Positions 44,237 to 53,032 of a DNA stretch of 64,000 bases are shown here, piece by piece. Position numbers and translations under genes: made by a program. Origin of the DNA: Thioalkalivibrio sulfidiphilus (lineage in GTDB: Bacteria > Pseudomonadota > Gammaproteobacteria > Ectothiorhodospirales > Ectothiorhodospiraceae); the NCBI RefSeq assembly GCF_000377945.1, contig NZ_KB898926.1:43841-107840 (forward strand), in the 5' to 3' direction. The notes under the pieces are model-generated. The model was not told the origin of the DNA and ran no database searches. It worked only from the letters and a program-made list of their open reading frames with translations. How positions within the stretch are numbered: position 1 is the stretch's first letter; each line of letters starts with the position of its first letter.

Positions 44237-45724
44237 TCACGTGCCCAGCACGACCCGGGCCAGCAGCAGCACCGCCAGGCTCACCACCAGGAGCGCCACT
44301 GCGCTCAGCCGCCAGCCGGCGCGCACCATGTCCGGCACCGTGATGCGCCCGCTGCCGAACACGATGGCGTTGGGCGGCGTGGCCACCGGCAGCATGAAGG
44401 CGCAGGAGGCGGCCAGGGCCACGGGCACCGTGAGCAGCAGCGGGTCTTCCCGCAGGCTCACGGCCAGGGCGGCGGCCAGGGGCAGCAGGGTGGCGGCGGT
44501 GGCGGTGTTGCTGGTGACGTGGCTGAGCAGCATGGCGGTAAGCGCGACGGCCACCACCACCACCCACACGGGCCAGGCGGCGAGCCCGCCCAGGGCCAGG
44601 GCCACCGCATCGGACAGGCCGCTGGTGCCGATGGCCGCCCCCAGGCTCAAGCCCCCGCCCACCAGCACCAGCACTCCCCAGGGCAGCTGGCGGGTGGCGT
44701 CCCAGTGCAGCAGGTTCTCGTCCCGCCCGCCGCCGGCGGGGATCAGGAACAGGGCCAGCGCGCCAAGGATGGCGATGCCCGGGTCGGTCAGCGACAGGCC
44801 GGGGATGAGCCGGTCCAGCAGCGGCCGGGTGAGCCAGGCCAGGGCCACCACGGCGAACACCACCGCCACCCGGCGCTCGGGTCCGGTGATGGGCCCCAGG
44901 GTCTCGCGCTGCTGCCGGATCAGGGCGTCGATGCCCTCGATGCGCCGCCGGGGCAGGGGGAAGGCCCAGCGGCACAGCACCCACCAGCACACCAGCAGCA
45001 GGGTCAGGGCCACTGGCAGGCCCAGGGCCATCCACTGGGCGAAGCCGATGCGCAGGTCGTGGTGGTCGGCCAGGTAGCCGGCCAGCAGGGCGTTGGGCGG
45101 GGTGCCGATCAGGGTGGCCATGCCGCCGATGTTGGCGGCAAAGGCGATGCCCAGCAGCAGGGCCAGGGCGAAGTTGCGCCCCTCGGATTCGGTCACCCCC
45201 TGCTCCTCCAGCAGCACCAGCACCGAGATGCCGATGGGCAGCATGAGCGCGGCGGTGGCGGTGTTGCTCACCCACATGCTCAGGCCCGCGGTGGCGGCCA
45301 TGAAGCCGGCCACCAGCTGTTCCAGGCGCTGTCCCGCCGCGGACAGGATCAGCAGGGCGATGCGCCGGTGCAGGTTCCAGCGCTGCAGGGCGAGGGCGAT
45401 GATGAAGCCGCCCAGGAACAGGAAGATCAGCGGGTTGGCGTAGGGGGCCGCGGCGGCATTGATGTCCACGGCGCCCATCAGGGGCAGCAGACCCACCGGC
45501 AGCAGGGCGGTCACCGGGATGGGCAGGGCCTCGCTGACCCACCAGGTGGCCATGAGCGCCGTGAGCGCCGCCACCTGCCAGGCGGCGGGGTCCATGCCTG
45601 CCGGCGGGCCGGACAGCAGCATGAGCGCGAACAGCCCCGGCCCCAGCACCAGCCCGATCCGCTGGCGCCAGCGGGAACGGGACGGGCTGGCGGGGGTGGC
45701 TTGGGGGTCTTGGGGGTCTGCCAT
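44237..45724 (-). CDS. SLC13 (DASS)-family anion permease
   Basis: This 495-aa permease has about 12 hydrophobic segments and two SLC13 signature repeats: MWVSNTATAALMLPIG in the first half and SHVTSNTATAATLLPLA in the second. It also has GTPPNALLAGY and ATPPNAIVFGSG. Relatives carry dicarboxylates, sulfate or related anions with sodium. There are no TrkA-C domains, unlike the permease at 21563. The start is the ATG at 45724; the upstream frame is non-homologous. Confidence 0.9.
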   Translation of the reverse strand: MADPQDPQATPASPSRSRWRQRIGLVLGPGLFALMLLSGPPAGMDPAAWQVAALTALMATWWVSEALPIPVTALLPVGLLPLMGAVDINAAAAPYANPLIFLFLGGFIIALALQRWNLHRRIALLILSAAGQRLEQLVAGFMAATAGLSMWVSNTATAALMLPIGISVLVLLEEQGVTESEGRNFALALLLGIAFAANIGGMATLIGTPPNALLAGYLADHHDLRIGFAQWMALGLPVALTLLLVCWWVLCRWAFPLPRRRIEGIDALIRQQRETLGPITGPERRVAVVFAVVALAWLTRPLLDRLIPGLSLTDPGIAILGALALFLIPAGGGRDENLLHWDATRQLPWGVLVLVGGGLSLGAAIGTSGLSDAVALALGGLAAWPVWVVVVAVALTAMLLSHVTSNTATAATLLPLAAALAVSLREDPLLLTVPVALAASCAFMLPVATPPNAIVFGSGRITVPDMVRAGWRLSAVALLVVSLAVLLLARVVLGT

Positions 45725-45802
45725 GGCGCGTCGTAGGGGGCGGCGTGTCAGGCCCCATTCTGAGCCCTGCGGACCTCGCAAGTCCAAGCCGGGGGCCTGA
45801 GA

Positions 45803-47773
45803 TCAGGCCCGGGCGATGCGGTGTTCGCGGGCGAGCCCGTCCAGCCACAGGGTCATGGCCTGGGCATCCACCGGCGGGCTGAAGCCGAAGCCCTGGTAGC
45901 TGTCGCAGCCCTCTCTCTTGAGAAAGGCCAGCTGCTCGGGCGTCTCCACGCCTTCGGCCACCACCTCCAGCCCCAGGGTGCGGGCCATGGCGATGATGGT
46001 GGCGGCGATGGCCATGTCGCTGACGTCGTGGGGGATGTCGGAGACGAAGCTGCGGTCGATCTTCAGGGCGTCGATGGGCAGGCGCTTCAGGTAGGCGAGC
46101 GAGGAGTAGCCGGTGCCGAAGTCGTCGATGGCCAGGCGCACGCCCAGGGCCTTGAGCTCCGCCAGGGCGGAGAGGGTGCGTCCGTCGCCGGCCATGAGTA
46201 CCGATTCGGTCAGTTCCAGTTCCAGGCTGCCGGCTGGCAGGCCCGTGTCGCGCAGGATGGCGTCGATCTGGCTGATCAGGTCCGGCTGGCGCAGCTGGCG
46301 CATGGACAGGTTCACGGCCATGTGGATGGGCGCGCCGTAGAGCCGCATCCAGGTCTGGGCCTGGCGGCAGGCGGTGCGCAGCACCCACAGGCCCAGCGGC
46401 GTGATCAGTCCGGTCTCCTCGGCCATGGGGATGAACGCGTCCGGCGGGGTCAGGCCCCTGTCGGGATGATGCCAGCGCACCAGGGCCTCCACGCCGATCA
46501 TGGCGTCGTCCTGCGTGCGCACCCGGGGCTGGTAATGCAGGGTGAATTCCTCCCGCTCCAGGGCGTGGCGCAGGCTGGTCTCCAGGGCCAGGCGGTCGTT
46601 GGCGGCCAGGGTCAGGGCGCTGGTGTAGAACTGGTAATTGGAACGCCCCTGGTCCTTGGCCTGGTACATGGCGGTGTCCGCCTTCATGATGAGCTGCTCG
46701 GCGCTCCTGCCATCCTCGGGGTAGAGGCTGATGCCGATGCTGCCGCCCACGAAGACTTCCTGGCCGTTGCTCAGGCGGTAGGGCTCGGCCAGTTCGGCGA
46801 GGATGCCCTCGGCCAGCAGGGACAGGCCCTGGGGGTCGTCCACCTCGTCCACCAGCACGATGAACTCGTCGCCGCCCCAGCGGGCCAGGGTGTCCTCCTC
46901 CCGCAGTCGCCGGCGCAGTCGATCCGAGACCTGGCGCAGCAGCTCGTCGCCGTAGGCGTGCCCCAGGCTGTCGTTGACCACCTTGAAGCGGTCCAGGTCC
47001 AGGAACAGGATGGCCACCTGCCGGTCCCGGCGCCGGGCCACGTCCAGGGCGTGGGAGATGCGGTTCTGCAGCAGGGTGCGGTTGGGCAGGCCGGTGAGCA
47101 GGTCGTAGTGGGCGATGTGCTCCAGCTGGGCCTGGGTGCGCCGGCGCTCGGTGATGTCCAGGCCCAGGGCAAAGAAGTACTCCACCTGACCCTGGCCGTT
47201 GCGCACGGTGTTGCCATGCCATTCCACCAGCAGGCGCTCGCCGTCCCGGGCCACCACGTGGCTCTCGTGCTGGATGGGGTGGCCGGTGCGCAGCATGTGC
47301 TGGAACACCGCGTGGAGGGCCTCGCGTTCCTCTTCGGGCACGCACAGGCTGGCAAAGGGGTGGCCCTGCACCTGCCGGGCGCTATAGCCCAGGGCGCGCA
47401 GCATGGCCGGGTTCATCAGGCGCACCCGGTGTTCTGTGTCGATGGCCACGAAGAAGGCCGGTGAGGCGTTGAGGATGGACTGGGAGAAGTCCCGCTCGGC
47501 ACGCAGGGTGGCATTGGCCTCCCGCAGGGCACGGGTGTGTTCCGCCACTTGGCGGCGCAGTAGGCGGTTGTGCAGGCCCAGGGCGCCGAACAACAACACC
47601 AGCAGACCGCCCAGCACCACGGGCCAGAACCAGGGGCCGGCGGGGCCGTGCAGATGCCAGAACACATCCCCTGCCGAGGCCTGAGCCCAGGGAAACAGCG
47701 AGCCCGCCAGGACGGCCGCGCGCAGGCGCGTGCGAGTGGGGAGGATGGGGGTGCCAGGATGACGAACCGGCAT
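45803..47773 (-). CDS. PAS-GGDEF-EAL cyclic-di-GMP protein
   Basis: This 656-aa protein has an N-terminal signal/TM region (a second hydrophobic segment near [17 protein letters not shown]) and a short coiled coil. A PAS domain (about residues 100-215) follows. The diguanylate cyclase domain has an intact RWGGDEF (near 298) and the EAL phosphodiesterase domain has EALVRW (near 429), VNLSMRQL and DDFGTGYSS. Both catalytic motifs are intact, so net activity cannot be predicted. The start at 47773 follows GGCAGGA. Confidence 0.92.
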   Translation of the reverse strand: MPVRHPGTPILPTRTRLRAAVLAGSLFPWAQASAGDVFWHLHGPAGPWFWPVVLGGLLVLLFGALGLHNRLLRRQVAEHTRALREANATLRAERDFSQSILNASPAFFVAIDTEHRVRLMNPAMLRALGYSARQVQGHPFASLCVPEEEREALHAVFQHMLRTGHPIQHESHVVARDGERLLVEWHGNTVRNGQGQVEYFFALGLDITERRRTQAQLEHIAHYDLLTGLPNRTLLQNRISHALDVARRRDRQVAILFLDLDRFKVVNDSLGHAYGDELLRQVSDRLRRRLREEDTLARWGGDEFIVLVDEVDDPQGLSLLAEGILAELAEPYRLSNGQEVFVGGSIGISLYPEDGRSAEQLIMKADTAMYQAKDQGRSNYQFYTSALTLAANDRLALETSLRHALEREEFTLHYQPRVRTQDDAMIGVEALVRWHHPDRGLTPPDAFIPMAEETGLITPLGLWVLRTACRQAQTWMRLYGAPIHMAVNLSMRQLRQPDLISQIDAILRDTGLPAGSLELELTESVLMAGDGRTLSALAELKALGVRLAIDDFGTGYSSLAYLKRLPIDALKIDRSFVSDIPHDVSDMAIAATIIAMARTLGLEVVAEGVETPEQLAFLKREGCDSYQGFGFSPPVDAQAMTLWLDGLAREHRIARA

Positions 47774-47953
47774 GGGGTCCTGCCTGCCGCCTGCGCGGCC
47801 CAGAATTGGCAAACGCAAAATTCCTAATATTATCAAATATTGAGATGGCAGTCACAGAACTGTCACGATACGTGGCAGTGATGGACCGATAGGTGGCGAG
47901 GTCTGGCGGAGGAGGCGCCCTGGGTCTGGCGGAGGGTCGTCAGTAGATTGATT

Positions 47954-49042
47954 TCATGGGGATTCTTGCCTGGCCCTGAGGCGCGCCAGGGCCCAGTTCG
48001 CGTGTTCACTGACGAGAGGCGATGGGTGGCTTGTTCGTGATTCGAGAACAGCGATTGCGTCCGCGGTGGCCTCGCCGTTGCCCAGGGCCACGGCCACGTT
48101 GCGCAGCCAGCGTTCATGGCCGATGCGCCGGATGGCGCTGCCCTCGGTGCGGGCCAGGAAGGTGGCCTCGTCCCAGGACAGCAGTTCCGCCAGGTCGGGG
48201 CTGTCCAGGCCGTGCCGGGCGCGGAAGTCCGGCTCGGCGCTGATCCGGGCGAAACGGTTCCAGGGGCACACCAGCTGGCAGTCGTCACAGCCGTAGATGC
48301 GATTGCCGAGCAGCGGGCGCAGGGGCTCGGGGATGGTGCCTTTCAGTTCGATGGTGAGGTAGGAGATGCACAGCCGGGCGTCCAGCACATAGGGGGCGAC
48401 GATGGCCCGGGTGGGACAGACCTCGATGCAGGCGGTACAGGTGCCGCAGTGGGCCTCCCCGGGCGGGTCCGGGGGCAAGGGCAGGTCCGTGTAGAGTTCG
48501 CCCAGGAAGAACCAGGAGCCCGCCTCCCGGGACAGCAGGTTGGTGTGCTTGCCGATCCAGCCGAGCCCGGCCTTCTCCGCCAGGGCCTTCTCCAGCACCG
48601 GGGCGCTGTCCACGAAGGCCCGGTAGCCGAAGGGGCCGATCTCGGCCTCGATGCGCGTGGCCAGTTGTTGCAGGCGGGCTCGCAGCACCTTGTGATAGTC
48701 CCGCCCCAGGGCGTAGCGGGAGACGAAGCCCAGGGCAGGGTCGTGGATCACCGACCAGGACTCCCGGGCCTCCGGAGGCTGGTAATCCATGCGTACCGAG
48801 ATCACCCGCAGGGTGCCCGGGTGCAGCTCCGCCGGGCGCGAGCGCTTGGTGCCGTGACGGGCCATGTAGTCCATCTCCCCGTGGCGCCCCGCATCGAGCC
48901 ACGCGATCAGCCGGGACTCGTGCTCGTCCAGGTCGGTGTCGCTGATGCCCACCTGCTGAAAGCCCAGTTCCAGGCCCCAGGCCTTGATCTGACGGGCGAG
49001 TTCCCCCGCCTGCGCGTTGCTTAGTCTTGCGGTCATGGGCAT
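47954..49042 (-). CDS. queG: Epoxyqueuosine reductase
   Basis: QueG (362 aa) performs the last step of queuosine synthesis in tRNA, using cobalamin and two 4Fe-4S clusters. The cluster motifs are CGTCTACIEVCPTRAI and CDDCQLVCPWNRF. The C-terminus holds HEAT-like helices. The ATG at 49036 is an alternative start. It is divergent from nnr, the usual gammaproteobacterial arrangement, across a gap that contains a perfect 37-bp inverted repeat. Confidence 0.95.
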   Translation of the reverse strand: MPMTARLSNAQAGELARQIKAWGLELGFQQVGISDTDLDEHESRLIAWLDAGRHGEMDYMARHGTKRSRPAELHPGTLRVISVRMDYQPPEARESWSVIHDPALGFVSRYALGRDYHKVLRARLQQLATRIEAEIGPFGYRAFVDSAPVLEKALAEKAGLGWIGKHTNLLSREAGSWFFLGELYTDLPLPPDPPGEAHCGTCTACIEVCPTRAIVAPYVLDARLCISYLTIELKGTIPEPLRPLLGNRIYGCDDCQLVCPWNRFARISAEPDFRARHGLDSPDLAELLSWDEATFLARTEGSAIRRIGHERWLRNVAVALGNGEATADAIAVLESRTSHPSPLVSEHANWALARLRARQESP

Positions 49043-49088
49043 AGCTTATGCGGATCGCCGGCGGTCAGAAACGCCGGGACAGCAAACG

Positions 49089-49258
49089 GGTCCGCGAATG
49101 AACGCAAATGGACGCGAATGAAGTTGAAAAGCCAAACCGCGAAGGGCGCGAAGGTATGCGCGAAGGGCGCCAAAGAAGACGTATGAAAAAGTCATTCGGT
49201 CCTTCGTGGTTCACTACTCAAAACTTCATTCGCGTCCATTTGCGTTCATTCGCGGACC
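49089..49258. repeat. Perfect 37-bp inverted repeat between queG and nnr
   Basis: Arms at 49089-49125 and 49222-49258 are exact complements over 37 bp. They start GGTCCGCGAATGAACGCAAA and are made of GCGAATGAACGCAAATGGAC-like units. The 96-bp spacer contains a second, imperfect pairing (AACCGCGAAGG / CCTTCGTGGTT) and CGCGAAGGGCGC repeats. There is no coding content. It fills the divergent promoter region. Confidence 0.95.
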
Positions 49259-49279
49259 ACGACCGGCGATAATCTGGGC

Positions 49280-50752
49280 ATGCAACCATCGCTTCCCGAA
49301 AATCTCTACACCGCCGCACAGGTGCGCGAACTGGACCGGCGCGCCATCGAGGATCACGGCGTGCCCGGCTACACCCTCATGACCCGCGCCGGACAGGCCG
49401 CCTTCGACCTGCTGCGTGAGCGCTGGCCCGATGCCCGGCGCATCGGTGTGCTGTGCGGGCCGGGCAACAACGGCGGCGACGGCTACGTGATCGCCCGTCT
49501 GGCCCGGGCCGCAGGGCTCGGCTGCTGGGTGCTGGAGGCGGGTGATCCGGGGCGCCTGAAGGGCGATGTCGCCCGGGCCCGGGCCGACTGGGTGCAGGCG
49601 GGCGGCGAGCCGCTGTCCGGGGGTGCGCCCTGGCCCGAGGCGGAGCTGCTGGTGGATGCCCTGCTGGGCACCGGGCTCGACCGGGCCGTGGAGGGCGCCC
49701 TGGGCGGGCTGATCGATGCCATCAATGCCACCGGCCTGCCGGTGCTGGCGGTGGACATCCCCTCGGGGCTGCATGCCGACACCGGGGCGGTGCTGGGCAG
49801 GGCGGTGCGCGCGGCCGTGACCGTGAGCTTCATCGGCCTCAAGACCGGCCTGTTCACCGGCGAGGGGCCGGCCTGCTGCGGGGCGGTGGTGTTCCATGGC
49901 CTGGACGTGCCCGAGGCGGTCTACCGGGACCGGCCCCCCGCGGCCACCCGCCTGGATGCCGCCTGCATCCAGCGGCTCGGGCGCCGCCCCCGCAGCGCCC
50001 ACAAGGGGCACTTCGGGCACGTGCTGGTGGTGGGCGGTGACCGGGGCATGCCCGGGGCCGTGCGCCTGGCCGGGGAGGCGGCGGCGCGCACCGGGGCGGG
50101 GCTGGTGTCCGTGGCCACCCATCCGGATCACGCCCCCCTGCTGCCCCTGGCGCGACCGGAGCTGATGGTGCGCGGGGTCGCCACGCCCGCCGATCTCTCG
50201 CCCCTGCTGGCCCGGGCCACGGTGCTCGCGGTGGGGCCGGGCCTGGGGCAAGGGGACTGGGGCCGGGCGCTGCTGGGCCGCCTGCTGGAGACGGGCCTGC
50301 CCCTGGTGCTGGATGCCGATGCCCTGAACCTGCTGGCCCAGGAAGGCGCGCGCTGTGACGACTGGGTCCTCACCCCCCACCCCGGCGAGGCGGCCCGCCT
50401 GCTGGGCCGCGACACCGCCTCGGTACAGGCGGACCGTATCGCCGCCGCCCGGGAGATCCAGGCCCGCTATGGCGGCGTGTGCGTGCTCAAGGGGGCGGGC
50501 ACGGTGATCCGGGACGCCGAAGGCACCGCCATCTGCAGCGGCGGCAACCCGGGCATGGCCAGCGGCGGCATGGGCGATGTGCTCACCGGCATCATCGCCG
50601 GCCTGCTGGCCCAGGGCCTGTCCCCGGTCCAGGCCGCCCGCCTCGGTGTCTGCATCCATGCCGAGGCCGCCGACCGGGCGGCCCGGGCGGGTGAACGGGG
50701 GCTGCTGGCCTCGGATCTCCTTATTGAACTGCGCGAGGTTGTCAATCCATGA
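49280..50752 (+). CDS. nnr: Bifunctional NAD(P)HX epimerase/dehydratase
   Basis: Nnr (490 aa, YjeF) repairs hydrated NAD(P)H. The N-terminal epimerase domain (about 1-210) has GPGNNGGDGYVIARL. The C-terminal ADP-dependent dehydratase domain has SAHKGHFGHVLVVGGDRG and SGGMGDVLTGIIAGL. Both halves are complete. It overlaps tsaE by 4 bp (ATGA). Confidence 0.95.
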   Translation: MQPSLPENLYTAAQVRELDRRAIEDHGVPGYTLMTRAGQAAFDLLRERWPDARRIGVLCGPGNNGGDGYVIARLARAAGLGCWVLEAGDPGRLKGDVARARADWVQAGGEPLSGGAPWPEAELLVDALLGTGLDRAVEGALGGLIDAINATGLPVLAVDIPSGLHADTGAVLGRAVRAAVTVSFIGLKTGLFTGEGPACCGAVVFHGLDVPEAVYRDRPPAATRLDAACIQRLGRRPRSAHKGHFGHVLVVGGDRGMPGAVRLAGEAAARTGAGLVSVATHPDHAPLLPLARPELMVRGVATPADLSPLLARATVLAVGPGLGQGDWGRALLGRLLETGLPLVLDADALNLLAQEGARCDDWVLTPHPGEAARLLGRDTASVQADRIAAAREIQARYGGVCVLKGAGTVIRDAEGTAICSGGNPGMASGGMGDVLTGIIAGLLAQGLSPVQAARLGVCIHAEAADRAARAGERGLLASDLLIELREVVNP

Positions 50753-51225
50753 ATACCGAACACTGCCTCTACCTGCCCGATGAACAGGCCATGATGGCCC
50801 TGGGGGCGCGTCTGGCCGTCAGCAGGCCCGAGGGCGGCAGGGTGGTGCACCTCACCGGCGACCTGGGGGCGGGCAAGACCACCCTGACCCGGGGCTGGCT
50901 GCGGGCCCTGGGGCATTCAGGCGCGGTTAAGAGTCCCACCTATACCCTGGTGGAAAGCTACCGCCTGGCCGGCCTGGACGTGCACCACTTCGACCTCTAC
51001 CGCCTGGCCGACCCCGAGGAACTGGACTACCTGGGGCTGGATGACTACTTCGACGGCCAGGCCCTGTGCCTGGTGGAGTGGCCCGAACGGGGCGAGGGCG
51101 TGCTCAAGACCCCGGATCTCGCCATCCGGCTGACGGTGGCCGGTGAGGGCCGGGAGGCCCGGATCGAGGCGCTCAGTGAGACGGGGCGTGTGTGGCTGGA
51201 TAAGTTCGTGAAAACAGAGGGTTAG
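50749..51225 (+). CDS. tsaE: tRNA t6A biosynthesis ATPase TsaE
   Basis: TsaE (158 aa) is the ATPase that helps form threonylcarbamoyl-A37 in tRNAs. It has the Walker A motif GDLGAGKTTLTRG (about residues 35-47), the SPTYTLVESY segment and HFDLYRL. It is coupled to nnr by overlap. Its TAG stop is followed immediately by CCGCAGAGG, the arm of an intergenic inverted repeat. Confidence 0.95.
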   Translation: MNTEHCLYLPDEQAMMALGARLAVSRPEGGRVVHLTGDLGAGKTTLTRGWLRALGHSGAVKSPTYTLVESYRLAGLDVHHFDLYRLADPEELDYLGLDDYFDGQALCLVEWPERGEGVLKTPDLAIRLTVAGEGREARIEALSETGRVWLDKFVKTEG

Positions 51226-51372
51226 CCGCAGAGGGTACAGAGGTCTCAGCGAACTAGGGGGAACGCCATGTCTGTTGACGAGGTTCGTCTCACTGGATCG
51301 CTCCTCCTAGGCGGACACCAAGTGCTCACGGGTTTACGAGGCATCATCTCTGCGCCTCCGCGCCTCTGCGGC
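51226..51372. repeat. CCGCAGAGG-type inverted repeat between tsaE and amiC
   Basis: The left arm (CCGCAGAGGGTACAGAGG from 51226) faces the right arm GCGCCTCCGCGCCTCTGCGG ending near 51371. It is the same family as at 27196, 28824 and 60076, and separates genes that are usually adjacent. Confidence 0.82.
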
Positions 51373-51525
51373 AAGATTCAAGTTTCTCGAGGCGCTTCAG
51401 GGATCTGATAAACGGCAGTAAAAGATTTCTCTATCTGCATGGATTGACTGAAAAATCCCCCTTGCATTTTGCGCGCGTTGGGTCACACTATGGCCAGGGG
51501 GCCTGAAATCCACCGGGAGTCCGTC

Positions 51526-52908
51526 GTGAGCCAGTCCAACCAGGGATATCCGAGACGCCGTTTTCTGCTGGAGCTGCTGCGCGCCTCCGGCATGACGGCC
51601 GCGTCCGTGATGGCCCCGGGTGTGCTGCTGGCCTCCGGCCGTCATCACCAGGTGCAGGGCATCCGACTGTCCGCCCACGAGGGCCAGACACGGCTGGTGT
51701 TCGACCTCACCGGTCCCGTGGAACACAGCCTGTTCACCCTCACCGACCCGCACCGGGTGGTGATCGACATCCAGGGCGCCAGCGCCCGGGACCTGGTCGT
51801 GCCCTCCGTACCCGATTCCGTGGTTTCCCGCCTGCGCTACGCGCCGCGCAACAACACCGACCTGCGGGTGGTGCTGGACCTGCGCGCCCAGGCCAACCCG
51901 CGCAGTTTCGTCCTGCGTCCCGGCGAGGGCGCCGGTCATCGTCTGGTGGTGGACCTGCAGCGTCAGGGCAGTGCCCTGGTCTCCGCGCCCTCCCCGCAGC
52001 CCCAGCAGCCGACACGTTCCATGGATCAGCCCGCGCCCCGCCTGCGCGAGGTGGTGGTGGCCATCGATGCCGGCCACGGCGGCCGGGATCCCGGCGCCGT
52101 GGGCCAGGGCGGCACCCGGGAGAAGGACGTGGTGCTGGCCATCGCCCAGCGCCTGGAGCGCCTGGTGGCCCGGGAACCGGGCATGAAGCCGGTGATGATC
52201 CGCACCGGCGATTACTTCCTGCCCCTGCGCGATCGCATCCGCCGCGCCCGGGACCAGCGCGCCGACGTGTTCATCTCCATCCATGCCGATGCCGCCCCGG
52301 ACCGCCGGGTGCAGGGTTCCTCCGTGTATATCCTCTCCCAGGGCGGCGCCACCAGCGAGGCCGCCCGTTGGCTGGCCGAGCGCGAGAACGCCGCCGACCT
52401 GGTGGGCGGCGTGAAGCTGGACGACAAGGACGACGTGCTCGCCTCGGTGCTCCTGGATCTGTCCCAGACCGGCACCATCGAGGCCAGCGCCACCCTCGCC
52501 GACTCCCTGATCGGTGACCTGCACCGGGTGGGCAAGGTGCGCAGCCGCCGCGTGGAGCGGGCCGGCTTCGCCGTGCTCAAGTCCCCGGACATCCCCTCGG
52601 TGCTGGTGGAGGCCGCCTTCATCTCCAACCCCGCCGAGGAGCGCAAGCTGCGCACCCCGGCCTTCCAGCAGTCCCTGGCCGAGGCCCTGATGGGCGGCCT
52701 GCGCTCCTATTTCAGCAACCACGCCCCGCCGGGCACCATCCTGGCCGAGACCCGCCGTGGCCGCCACGTGATCCAGAACGGCGAGACCCTGTCCACCATC
52801 GCCAGCCGCTACCAGGTCTCCCTGAACGAGCTGCGCGAGCACAACAACCTGTCCAACGACCGCATTCATGCGGGTCAGGTGCTGGTGATTCCGAGAAGGG
52901 ACAGCTAA
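51526..52908 (+). CDS. amiC: N-acetylmuramoyl-L-alanine amidase (AmiC/AmiB type)
   Basis: This 460-aa periplasmic amidase cleaves septal peptidoglycan. It has a twin-arginine signal (YPRRRFLLELLRASGM), an AMIN domain (about 40-150), the zinc Amidase_3 domain (VAIDAGHGGRDPGAVG, ISIHADA, VLVEAAFISNPAEE) and a C-terminal LysM domain (HVIQNGETLSTIASRYQV). The start is a GTG at 51526 with GGGAG 7 nt upstream; an ATG at 51490 is an alternative. The Tat signal and AMIN fit AmiC, and the LysM fits the amidases of this locus in many gammaproteobacteria. Confidence 0.93.
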   Translation: MSQSNQGYPRRRFLLELLRASGMTAASVMAPGVLLASGRHHQVQGIRLSAHEGQTRLVFDLTGPVEHSLFTLTDPHRVVIDIQGASARDLVVPSVPDSVVSRLRYAPRNNTDLRVVLDLRAQANPRSFVLRPGEGAGHRLVVDLQRQGSALVSAPSPQPQQPTRSMDQPAPRLREVVVAIDAGHGGRDPGAVGQGGTREKDVVLAIAQRLERLVAREPGMKPVMIRTGDYFLPLRDRIRRARDQRADVFISIHADAAPDRRVQGSSVYILSQGGATSEAARWLAERENAADLVGGVKLDDKDDVLASVLLDLSQTGTIEASATLADSLIGDLHRVGKVRSRRVERAGFAVLKSPDIPSVLVEAAFISNPAEERKLRTPAFQQSLAEALMGGLRSYFSNHAPPGTILAETRRGRHVIQNGETLSTIASRYQVSLNELREHNNLSNDRIHAGQVLVIPRRDS

Positions 52909-53032
52909 GAAGTACGAAGTGTGAATTGGGAATTGGGAATGAAGGCCTGCGTCGAGGATTTTGCCGCCGCGTCGATGGTCTCACTTGGGTTACACTTCCC
53001 ATTTCCAAATTCCCACTTCTCACTTTCATTCC
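52909..53032. repeat. GAAGTGTGAATTGGGA inverted repeat between amiC and mutL
   Basis: Purine-rich GAAGTACGAAGTGTGAATTG and GGGAATTGGGAATGAA follow the amiC stop. Pyrimidine-rich CACTTCCCATTTCC, AATTCCCACTTCTCACTTTC lead directly into the mutL GTG. The arms are imperfectly complementary, around a centre of about 50 bp. No Shine-Dalgarno is present for mutL. Confidence 0.88.

Noticed and set aside
44142..47345. A 1067-codon minus-strand frame across the SLC13 and GGDEF-EAL genes
   Set aside because: It spans two real genes in a different frame and is almost all Arg/Pro/Gly/Ala, a GC artefact.
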